Below are positions 1 to 12,000 of a DNA stretch of 64,000 nucleotides, piece after piece. The stretch is from assembly GCA_938003985.1 (NCBI GenBank), contig CALKWZ010000074.1:1-64000 (forward strand), written 5' to 3'. The DNA comes from an uncultured Verrucomicrobiota bacterium. GTDB lineage: Bacteria > Verrucomicrobiota > Kiritimatiellia > CAIQIC01 > Lenti-01. Numbering within the stretch: position 1 is the first letter of the stretch; each line of letters starts with the position of its first letter. The notes below the pieces were generated by a model, which saw only the letters and a list, made by a program, of their open reading frames with translations, was not told the DNA's origin and ran no database searches. The position numbers and the translations under genes were made by a program.

Positions 1-3000
1 CCGGAGGCTTCCAGCACCGAATTGGTGATCTCCATCGCGACGCCGTCGCCGAAATAGATCGCGGAACTCCGGTTGGACCACAACACGCAGCCGTCGAGCA
101 CGATCGGCTGGCTTTGGCTGGCCGCGACGGCGGGGCCGGCGCTTTCCCGGACCAGGACGCGGTCCAGCCGGATGAGACTGGCGCGCGCGATCTGCACCCC
201 CTCGGCCGTCGCCCCCTGGACGTCCACGTCCGCGGCCGTGCAGCGGGTCGCCATTTCCACGAACGCCAACCCGTTGGAGAAGCCGGCCAGGCGGAAATTC
301 GAAACGTCCACGTAGCGGGCGCCGTAGAGCGTGAACGCCGCGGCGTTCGCGCCGCCCGTCGGCACCAGCGTGGAGCCGCCCGCGCCCCAGTTGGTGCTGC
401 CCCGGAACAGCACCCGGTTGGTGGCATTGCCGCTGTTGAGCACGGTCACGACCACGCCGTTCGACGACGGATACAACCCGGTGTCGACCCGGACTTCGTC
501 CCCGGGCGCGAGCACGAAGCGATTCAAGACCGCTTCGATGGAAGGCAACGGGCTGTCGGCGGTATAGCCCCGGTTCGTCGCGGCACCGGGCCCCAAGGTG
601 TAGACGTCGCCGGCCGGATTGCCGTCGTTCACGTAGTAGACCAAGGCGCGCGGGCGGAAAATGAACGAGATCGGCGTCACGTCCCCGTTGGTGGCGCCCA
701 CCACCCCGATGCGCCATTGCGCTTCCGGCGAAGGCTCTTCCAGGCTGTACCACAAGTACGGCGCGCCATCGATGGGCCAGCCGTCGGAGACCGTCCGCCA
801 GGTGAGCCCGTTGTCGGGGGAATATTCGATCCACACGCGGTTGGTGGGGCTGAGGCCGCGATAGAGCCAGTACAACGGCTGGCCGTCCGCCGACGTGCCG
901 CCGTCGCGGAAGGTGGTCAGCAGGATGCCGGGGTTGTTCGTGTCGCTGAGCGAGGCCCGGAACGTGCCGCCGAAGGCGCCCAGATTGAGCCGATCGCCGT
1001 TCGGCGCCGGTTCGTTCGACACCGCCGGCGCGCTGGGCCCGGCATCGATCGCCCAGGACGTGTTGGAAGAAACCGCCCAGACCCCGTTGCTCCAATATCC
1101 GGCGCGGCTCTGCAGCTGGAAATTGCCGTTGGCCGGATCGACGAACAGCGGATCGGCCACCACCGAGCGCCAATCGCGGCCCTTGACCTGCCATTGCGAC
1201 AGATTGGCATAGGCGACGGTTTCAAAGGTATTGGTCGCGATTTTCGCGCCCGGCACCAGACCGTAGAAGTTGTAGTCGCCGGTGACGTTGGCGCTGTCGG
1301 TTTCTTCCAGATAGACCGGCACCGCGCTGGTCACGCTCAGGATGCTGTTCGACACGGTCACCGCCTTGCCGGTGCGCAACGCGCCGCGGCCGTTGCCCCA
1401 GAAGGTGGAGTTCAGGATTTGGTCGCCCCCGTTCCCGCCGCAGTAATAACCGTACTGGCGGTTGGCCCAGAAGCGGCCGTTTTCGACGCGGACGCCGCTG
1501 CTGCCCAACACCGCGAGGCCATTGGTCTGGTTGCGGAACAGTTCCATCCCAACCAGTCTGGCGCTGGACACGTTCTGCAGCAGCACCCCGTTTTGGGCCT
1601 GGTCGATCCGGAGGTCGTAGATCTCGACGTGCCGGGTGTTCAGCAGGTGGATGCCGTTGGCCCCGGCGTTGCCGATCAAGCGCGCGCCGCCGGCCGCGAA
1701 GTTGGTGCTCCCGTAGATGCGCAGCGGGTTATCGCTCGTGCCCATGTTGCGGTCGCCGATCGTCACGGCGGTGCCGGCCGGCAGGACGTACGAGCCGGTA
1801 TCGACGTAGACGACGTCGCCGCCGCTGACCGGATAGTTCGCGAACAAATCCGCCAAGCTGTTGATGGGCTTGAGCCGGTTCGTGGGATTGGCGCCCGCCT
1901 CGATGGACAGGCCCGGTCCTCCGCACCACACGTCGTTGGTCGTGACCCCGTCGTTCACGAAGTATTCGTAGGTTCCGGGTTTGACCACCACGGGATCGCC
2001 GTAGTCCCACACGTTGGTGTCGCTCTGGTAGACCACCCGCCAGCTCAGGCCCAGGCTCAAGGGCAGCGACTGGACTCCCCAGGTGTAGCCGCGGCTGGCC
2101 GCCATCAGATTGCTGGCGATCGGCGTCCAGGTCAGCTGGTAGTCGGTGGAATATTCCAGGCGGACCTGGGCGTCGCCGGGCATGCCGCCGTGCAGCCAAT
2201 AGAGCAGGACGTCGCCGGACATGACGCCCTCGCCGTCGTAGGAAATGACTTTCAGCCAGGGATTGGTCCGGGCCATGGAGGCTTGCGCCGTGCCGCCGTA
2301 GGCGCCGAGATTGACGACGTTGCCGTTGGGGGCCGGCTCGTTGCCGACGGGCCAATCGAGGGGTCCGGCGTCCACCAGCGGCGAATTGGTCATGTCGTTG
2401 GTCCAGCTGCCGCTGGCCGCGACGTAGCGCCCCCCCGAACTCTTGGGATGGAAATCGCCGTTGACGGCATTGGCGAATTCCGGGTCGATCGTCATGCTGT
2501 GGCGATCCGAACCGTTCAGCGCGTTCCACGCCGGTAAATTGTTGTACAGGTCGTTGCCGCCGGTCAACAGGGCCTGTTCGGCGAGCAACGCGCCGTTGCG
2601 GCGGTAATAATCGTTGTAGTCGCCGCGGAATCCGGTGGCGGCATTCGCGTTGATGCCGAACTGGTAGATGCGGCCGTTGAAGCCGTTGGCCTCCATCACG
2701 TTGTTCGTCGCCGTCAGGGTGCTGGAGCCGATCGAAACGGCGGTCAGACTCCCCCACAGCACGCTGTTTTCGATCGCGATGGAACTGTCGCTCAGCGCCA
2801 CGGCCACGCCGCCGGTGGCGGTGCCGTTGTTCCACAGGACGGACCGCACCAGCCGGGTGCCCACGCTCTTGCTTTGGCTCAATCCGTATCCGCGGTTGTT
2901 CTCGAGGCGCACCCCGTCGAATTCGCACCCGATGGTCTGGAACGCGTTGATGCCGCCGATGGCGTTGCGGAGCGTCAAATCCTTCAGGCGCACGTATTCG

Positions 3001-6000
3001 GCGTAATCCAAGGAAAAGACGCACGGAGACCCGAACGACGGCGCCTGGAACACCGTGCGCGCCGCCGGATTGGTGCTGCCCTGGATCGTGACGTAGAGGT
3101 TGGTCCAGATCCCGTTGGTCCAGACGGGATACCCCGAATCCAGTTTGTTGATCGAAATCGGCGGCGAACCGGCCGAATAGGTTCCGGCGTCCACGTAGAC
3201 CACGTCTTCGGGCGACAGTTCATAGGCGTCGAGAATCGCCTGCAGACTGGCCTTGGGCTGGTCCGGCGTCAGGCCGTGGTGGGTGTCGTCGCCGACGGCG
3301 GAGCAGAAGACGTCGCCGTTCGTGCTGGCGTCGTTCACGTAATAGGGAATCGTGCCGCCGTTGGCCAACATGAAGTTGGTCTGGCAGACGGCGTTGATGG
3401 TCGGATCCTGCTGGCAATAGATGTAGACGTAGGCGAGCGCCGAACGGCCATACGGCACGCTGTTCCAGTCATAGCGGCCGGTTGCCGCGGGCCAGCCGCA
3501 AACCACGTTGGTCCAACCCGTCTTGTTGGTCGGCGAATATTCGATGCAGACCGTGTAGTTGGTGGCGGCCCCGCTGGCCATCCACAAAATGGGGAACGTG
3601 CCGGAAAAGCGGCCGCCATCGTTGGGCGAAATCAGCGTGAGCGAACCGGTCATGGGCGTTTTGCTGGCCTCGGCGGTGCCGCCGTACAAGCCGATGTTCA
3701 GCCGCCGTCCGTTGGGATCCGGTTCCGCCGTCCACGCCAGGGATTGCGGATGGCCGGCATCGATCAAGGGCGACGTTTGCAGGTCGTTCGTCCACCCGCC
3801 CCCCGGGAGATAGCGCCCGCCCCGGCTCAGCAGATGGAAATCGCCGGCGCCGGGATTGGCCAGCAGCGGATCGTGCGCGAGGGAATTGCCTTCCTGCCCG
3901 GTCGCCAGGGCCCAGGTGGACACCGACGCGTAGACCGAGGTGCGCGCCGACACCCCGGCCCCGGTTTGCAGTCCGCCGACCGCGGCGCTTTCATGTCCGA
4001 CGTACAAGCTGTTGTAGTTGCCCTGGAATCCGTAGACGGGCACGTCGGTCTTGACGTAGACGCCGAACGAATTCGGCCGGACCATCCCGAAGATGGAGTT
4101 CGACGTCCGGAGATACCCGCCCCCCAGATAAACGCCGTAGCGGTTCGACCAAAGCACGCTCGAACCCAGATCCATGGCGCCCAATCCGGAGACTTCGAAC
4201 AGAATGCCCGCATTCCGGTTGCCGACCAAGGCGCAGTGGGCCACGTTGAGATTGGACGAGAGCCCTTGGACCCTGACGCCGTTGTGGCCGTCCTGGATGG
4301 TCAATCCGTCCGCGCCGACAAAGAAGCTGTCGTTGATGGCGACGCCGTTGCTGGCCCCGAGGATGTCCAGCTGGCTGAGCCGGATGCCGTAGGTGCCCTC
4401 CAGCTGGAACGCGGACGACTCCGGATCGGAGATGATGATGCGGCTGCCGCCTTCCGCCCGGTTGGAGCTGCCGACGATGCTGACCTGTTCCGCCGGATCT
4501 TGCGCAACGCCGCCCGCGTCCAGATCGCCGATCGTGGTCGGGGCCGACATCTGGTAGCGGCCGGTGTCCACGTAGACCACGTCGCCGGCCTCGAGGTTGT
4601 AGGCCGCCACGATCTCGGAAATCCACCGCTTGGGCGACAAAGGCGATGCGCCGGAGTTCGTGGAACTGCCGACGGCGTCCGTATACACGTCGCCCGTTTG
4701 GGACTCGTCGTTGACGTAATAGTAGACCGGCCCGTTCTTGAGCACGAAATTCAGTTCGCTCGTCGCGCTGACCGCGGGATCCGTCTCGTCCACCACCCGC
4801 CACAGGGCCAAGGGCGAAGAGCCCTGCCCGGAACTGTTCCAAACGACGCCGCCCAAGTCGGCGGCGATGCCGGCCGCCACCAGGATCGGCCACGTGGCGC
4901 CGTTGTCGAGCGACACTTCGATCCGAACCGTGTGGCCGGTCGCCGCTCCGACCGCGGTCCAGTTCAAGGCGACTTGGCCGGACGCCACGCCGCCGCGGTT
5001 GAGGGTCAGCAGATGCAGGGACGAATTGGTGTCCGATTTGGACGCCCAGGGCGTGCCGCCATAGAGCCCGATGTTGACGCGGCCGCCGTTCGGCGCCGGC
5101 TCGTTCTGCCAAGCGGTGGACTCGGGCGTGCCGGCATCGATCAGCGGCGACGTGACGTCGTCCGCCACCCAATTGGTGCCCGACGTCCAGCGGCCGGCGC
5201 GGCTGCGCAACTGGAACAGGCGGTTGGTCACGTCGACCAGCAGCGGATCGCTGTCGAAGGAGTGCAAATCCTGTCCCGAGGCCGAGGCCCAGGCCCCGAC
5301 GGAGTCGTAGACGATCGGCACCGGGGACACGTCCCGGGACTGGTCTTTGCGGAACACGCGGCCCCCGGCGCCCAGCCAGATGGCGTTGTAGTCCGCGAAC
5401 AGCGTGTCCTGCGATCCCAGCCCGTAGACGTACTGGCCGGGCTTCACGGACAGCACGTTGTTCTGGACGGTCGCCTGGTTCTGGCCGCTGAGCTGGATGG
5501 CGGTCCCCGCGGTATCCCAGAACACGTTGTGCTGGATCACCGGGAAAACGGTGTTGGTGGCTTTGTCCCAGTTGGCCACGTGGACGGCCGTGTCGAAATT
5601 GAACGCGACGCAATTGGAAATGCCCAGTTGCGTGCCGCCGTTGAGGTAGAAGCCGACGTTGCCCACGCCCAGCGCCATCCATTCCGCGGAGGCGCCGTAG
5701 CAGTTGTTGAACGCCACGGCGTTGCCGGCCGTGTTCGAAACGGCGATGTTCCGCAGGCGGATGCCGATGGCATAGTCCGCCTGGATGCCCACGCTCTGGA
5801 AATTGCGCACCACGACCGTGCCGTTCACCAGCGAATTGGTGCTGCCCTGGAAGACGACCGGATTGGTGGCCAGCGTGCCGGCCGAATCCGCCTGGGTGAT
5901 CCGCCACGGCACGCTCGGCCGATAGACGCCCGTGTCGATGTAGACGACGTCGCCGCCCTCCAGATCGTACCGGGCCAGCAGCGCATTGAGATCCAGCAAC

Positions 6001-9000
6001 GGCGAGTTCGACGACACGCCGGTATTCGTGACGCTGCCGATCGCCCCGCAATAGACGTCGCCGACTCGGCTGTCGTCATTGACGTAGAAGAAGAACGGGC
6101 TGTTGCGGACGGAGAAGAAGCCCGTGCTTTGCGCCACGCTGCCGTCCGAACCCACCAGCCGCAGATAGGCCTGGACGGACTCCTCGCTCAGCGTCGAATC
6201 CCAAATCCAGACGTTGTCCGCCGCGGCCACGTCGTTGGTCAGCAGCGTCCAGTTGTTGCCGCCGTCGGCCGAATACCAGATCGAAACCGTGCCGCCGTTG
6301 GTCATGGCCCCGCGGGCATTCCACAGGATTTCCACGGCGGAGCCGGAGGCGCGGCCGCCGTCGTTGAAGCTGATCAGCGTCAGCGCGCCGTTGGTCGGCG
6401 TCCGGGATGCCTGGGTTGTATTGCCGAAACGGCCGACGTTGGCGCGTCCGCCGTTGTCGTCCGGTTCGGTGCAGACCAAGAGCGGATCGCCGGCGTCGAT
6501 CAGCGGCGACGACACGTCGTCGTTCGTCCAGCTGCCGCTGGCGGGCACCCAGCGCCCGCCCTGGCTCTTCAGGTGGAAATCGCCGTTCCGGGCATCCGCG
6601 AAGAGCGGATCGTGCGACAGGCTGTGGCCATCCTGGCCGAACTCGCTGCTGGACCACGTCCCCACCGAATCGAATTCCCGGCCGAAGCCGCCGGTGTACG
6701 ACAAGGCCGCCAAGGCGCCGTTGGCCAGGAAGAAGCCGTTGTAGTCGGAGAACAGATTGCCGCGGACCTCCAAGGCCGGTTTCCGGACGCCGAACGCCCC
6801 CATCACGCAATTGCTGATCGCGGCAAACGACTGGTTGTAGTTGGTCGAACCGCCGGTGGAAGGGATGTTGCGCACCAGCACCTGGGCGGCGCCGTTCGAC
6901 CACAGCGTGCCGAACTCGACGCGCGTGTCGTACGAGGCGACGCACGAAATGCCGTTGGTGGCGGCATAGGCCACCAGGAGATTCCGCAGGGTCGCGTTGG
7001 AACAGTACTGGATGTTGACGCCGTCGCCGTTGCCGCCCAGCACGTCCGTCCGCTCCACCCGGATGCCTTCCGCGGACAGCAGGGCGATGGCGGCCCCGGC
7101 CGGCGAATCGAAACGCAAATCCTGCAGATGGACGCCCCGGGCGTTCTCGATCCGGATGCCGGCGCCGAGGAACCGGGTGCGGGCGGCGGCCGGACTCCCG
7201 CGGATGACGACCGGTTCAGCGTCCGTTCCGCTGTCCAGGTAATCGATTTCGGTGACGGCGCTGCCGGCATAGGAACCGGCATCGATCCGCACCTCGTCGC
7301 CCGGCTCCAGGTCGTAGCGCGCCAAAACGGCGGCCAGCGTCGGCAAGGGCGAGTCCGGCGTCAACCCGGTGTTGGCGGCCGCGCCCGGGGCCGCGGTGAA
7401 GACGTCGTTGGTGTCCCAGGCGTCGTTCACGTAGAACACCAGATTGGTGTTGTGGATCGCGAAATCGCGCTCGGACGCGGTGACCCAGTCCAGTTTCTCG
7501 CGGCATTGCACGCGCCAGCGGATGGTCGGCAACGAAGGCTGGAGCGTGCTGTCCCATGCGTACGTGCCGGCCAAGGCGGGCAAGCTTGACCCGACGGTCT
7601 GGTAGGTGGCGCCGCTGTTGGTGGAAATCGAGATGTCCACGGTATAGACGGCCGTGGTGAAGGCCGCGCCGCGCGCCGCCCAGCGCAGGGCCGTGGCTCC
7701 CCGCGCAATGCCGCCGTGGTTGTAGTTCAACAACACGAACGTGCCGTCGTCCGGCGTGCGGCTGGCGAATTCCGTGCCGCCGTACACGCCGAGATTGGCC
7801 CGGTTCCCGTTGGGCGCGGTTTCGGCGCCAAACGCCGTCGCCGGATCGGCCAGATCGATCAGCGGCGAGGTTTCCGCGTCCGCGACGAAATTGCTGGTGG
7901 CGGGATCGTAGCGTCCCCCGGCGCTCCGGGGATGCAAGTCGCCGCCGGCCAAATCCGCGAACAGAGGATCCGCTTCCAGGGAATTGCCGTCGCTGGGATT
8001 CCAGGCCTGCCATTCGTGCAGGTTGCCGATGCGCAGGGACCGCACGCCGAAAAGCACCCCGGAATTGTCGATCTGGGCGAACAAGTTCGTGCGCGATCGA
8101 TGGTAGGCGTTGTAATCCCCGCGGAAACCGGCGGCGGCCGCGTCGAACACGACGTGCGCCGGGCCGCTGGCCACGAACACGCTGTTGCTGGCGAACAGGC
8201 GGCCCGAGCGGACCCCCACCAAGGCGCCCGTGGCCACGGCCGTGCCGTCGGCGGCGGCCGGCACGGAGGCGATCACCCCGCTGATCCAGTGGTTGGTGAC
8301 GGGCGGGATCTGGGATCCGGGGGGCACCACGACATGGACGCCGGTCCGGAAGAAATTCAGCGCCGCGCATTGGATGAACTGGTTCTGGTCGGACCGCAGT
8401 CCCAGTTCGAACCCGTTGCCCCGGGTGCCCACGGCCCGCACTCCCCGGAACAGGTTGGAGCTGGATTCCGTCAGCAGCAATCCCTTGCCGCCGCCGTGGA
8501 GGCGCAAATCGCGCAATTCGACTTTTTGGCTGTTCTGGAGGTCGAGCACCGCGTCGCTGCCGGAATTCGTGAACACGGAGCCGCCGTACTTTTCGTTCCA
8601 GCTGCCTTGGATCACCAGATAGTTGGTCGGAGCCACGCTCGGCACGGAGACCACCAGCGGCACGCCGAGCGGATAAACGCCGGTATCCACGTAGACGGTG
8701 TCGCCATGCTCCACCTTGTAGCGGCCCAGGAGCGTCGCCAGCGAGTTCAAGGGCGCGGCGGCGCTCAAGCCGCTGTTCGTGGACCGCCCCATGCCGTCGC
8801 AAAACACGTCGCCCAGCGTGCTGCCGTCGTTGATGTAGTAGGCCAGCGGTTCGTTCTTGACGGCAAACAAGGTTTCGGTCTGGCCGTAGACGTTGGTGTC
8901 GCTTTCCAATTGGACCCGCCAGACGCCCATGGCCGTGCTGTCCACGTTGGTGGTGGCCCAGACGATCGAACCAGCATTGATGTAGTCCCGCCCGATGTTG

Positions 9001-12000
9001 GTCCAGGTGACGCCGCCGTCGCCGGAGAACGACACGAGGACGTAATTGCTGCCGGCGAGGCCGTTGTAGGCCCAGTGCAGCTGCACGGTATCCCGGACGG
9101 TGCCGCCGTCGGACATGGTCAGCGGTACGATCCGGCCGGTTCCCGGCGGCGGGCTCTTGCTGGCTTCCGCCGTGTTGCCGTACAGGCCCACGTTGACCCG
9201 GCCGCCGTTGTCCGCCGGTTCGTTGGCGTAATCGGCGTAGGAGCCGGTCGGCGTGCCCAGATCGATCAGGCGCGAGGTCGTCGAATCGTTGGTCACGTAG
9301 GCGCCGGCCACGGGATCATACCGGCCGTAGGCGCTTTTCGGATGGAAATCCATAACGGCCGGGTCCGCGAAATCCGCCGCATGGCCGAAACTGCTCACGT
9401 CGTTCGAAAAAGCGGTGCTGATCTGCCAGTCGATCAGGAAGCGGGCCGCGGGCCGATCGATGCCGCCGCCCACGTTGGCGCCGTCGGAGACGCGCACGTT
9501 GTTGTAGTCCGAATCCAGTTTGCCGCTGCCGGCGAAATAATAGACGTGACGCGAGCTGCCGTCGGCCTCCAGCACGCTGTTCTTGACCTCCACGTCGCCG
9601 CCGCGCACGCAGACGTTGGCCAGTCCGTTGTCCCGCATCAGGTTTCCGGCCGCCTTGACGACGGACCCGGTATTGGCCTGCAGGCCGTTGTAAAGGCTTT
9701 GCTCGAGGATGGAACGGCGGAGTTCCAGCCGGGTGTTGGCGCCGGCGGAGATGGCGTTGGTCACGCAGTAGCCCACCCGCACGCGTTCCAGGGAGATGGC
9801 TCCGCCGTTGTCGGCGTGGATGCCGACGAACGCGTTGGAAATCATCAGGGAACTGAACGCCAAGCCGTCCGACTGGAGCATCTGGACGACGTAGGCGCCC
9901 AAGGTCCGGCTGGCCCGCTTCAGGACGGTGCCTTCATAGGGGCGGAGCGCGTTGCCGGTCACGCGGACGGGATTGTTGCTCGTGCCGGAGTCTTTCATCC
10001 AGATCCGGATGGCCTCGGATTCCTCGTAGGTGCCGGTGTCCACCCAGATCTGGTCGCCGGCCTCCAGGTCGAAACGGTCGAAGACGGCGCGCAGGGAATT
10101 CAACGGCGCGTTGGAAGTCGCCATCCAGTTGTCGGCCGCGGCGGGGCCCGAGGCATAGATCGCTTCGTTGGTGTCGGCCGTGGCCACGTAGAGGTTCAGC
10201 GGCGCCTTGCGGATGGCAAAGAAATTCGTGGACTTGGACCAGACGTTGGTGTCGCTTTCGCAGACCACGCGCCAGACGCCGGCCGGGGTATCTGGCAGGC
10301 CGGAGGGATCCCATACGGCCAGACCGTTCGTGGCCGGCACGCCCGTCGCCACCGCGTTCGTCCAGCTCTTGCCGCCGTCCACCGACACGCCGACGGATAC
10401 CGTCTGGGTGGTCCACCCCCCGCCGGCCGTCCAGATGAGCGACACCGGGGCGTTCGAGACGCTCCCGGCATCCGCGAAGGAAGCCGCCAGGAGCCAGGGC
10501 GTCGACACCGCGATGCTGGCTTCCCACGTGCCGCCGTATTTGCCGATATTCACCCGGCTGCCGTTGGGTTCGGGCTCCTCGCCGAGCGGCGTTGCGGGAT
10601 TGCCGGCATCCAGCAACGGCGAGGACACGGAGTCGGTGGTCCGTTGTCCGTTGGGCAACCGCCGCCCCAGCGTTTCCTTGGTCTTCAAGTGGTAATCGTA
10701 GGTCGTGGGATCGGCCAACTGGGGATCGCCCGGGATGCTGTGGACGTCCTGTCCGCCCGTCAGGCGCTGCCAAGCCGCCAGATCGTCGGCTTTGGCGCCG
10801 GTCGTGCGGTTTTCCCCCACCCGCGTGAAGGGACCGGCGTGGATGCCGTTGTAGTCGGAAACGAACAGGTTGGTCGCCGCCAGGGAAACCAGCGCCGCGT
10901 TGGTCGCCGTCGAGGCCAGAACGCTGTTTTCCAGATTCAGTCCCGCGACGGCGCCCAGGTAGGCGGCGTTGACGGTGTTTTCCCAGAAAATCGAATGGCT
11001 CACCACGACGTTCGAGGCTTGGTTCAGGTAGAGGCCGATGGCGCCGCCGTGCGCCACGCACCGGACCAACCGGTTGCTGCGGGACGTGAATTGCAGATCG
11101 AACGCCCGGCTGGTGGCGCCCCGCACTTCCACGCCGTCCAGCGTCACGTTGACCACGTTGGTCGCCGCCACGCCGCGCGCCACGTAGCCCACGGCCAGAT
11201 CGCGCAGCACGAGGTTGGACACCCCGGGCTGGACGTCGAACCCCAGCGGCCGCGGCTGCGCGCCGCTGGACTGGAACAAGCTGCCGCCGGCCAGCCGGTT
11301 CGTGCTGCCCGCGATGACCACGGGATTCGTCGCCGAACCGGAAAACGGCGCCGTGATCCGCACGGCGTTCGTGGCCGCGTAAACGCCCGTATCCACGTAG
11401 ATCCGGTCGCCCGGACCCAACTGGCCCAGTTTGTTGAGCAACGCGTGCAGGTTGCGCATCGGTGCGCCGGCGCTCGAACCCGAGTTGGCGTCGCTGCCGA
11501 GCGCGGAACAGTAGACGTCGCCGCTTTGGGAGTCGTCGTTGACGTAGAACGCGAACGTGCCGTTGCGATAGATGAAGTTCGTCGGCGACTGGCTGGACGC
11601 CGGCGGAACGGCATCGTTCAGTTCCACCCGCAGCAAGGCCTCGCGCGACGAGGAATCGTCGGCGATCGGGTCTTGGTAGTAGTAGTGCCCGTCCGCCGCC
11701 GGCGCATTGGTCGCAAGCGCCTCCCAGCTGGCGCCGTTGTCGCGCGAGAGCCAGATCGTGACGGTCGCGCCGGGTTCATATTCGCCGGCGTTCCAGCGCA
11801 TCCAGGCCCCGGCCTGCGCATCCAGCGTGCCGCCGTTCAGGTAGCTCGCCAACTGGATCCACGCGTTCGTCCGCGACTTGCTCGCCTGTTCCGTGCCGCC
11901 GAACAAGCCGACGTTCAGGCGGCTGCCGTTCGGCGGAGGTTCGGCGGCCACCGCCGCCGCCGGATCGCCGAAATCGATGGCGGGCGAATCGTTCGTGTCC

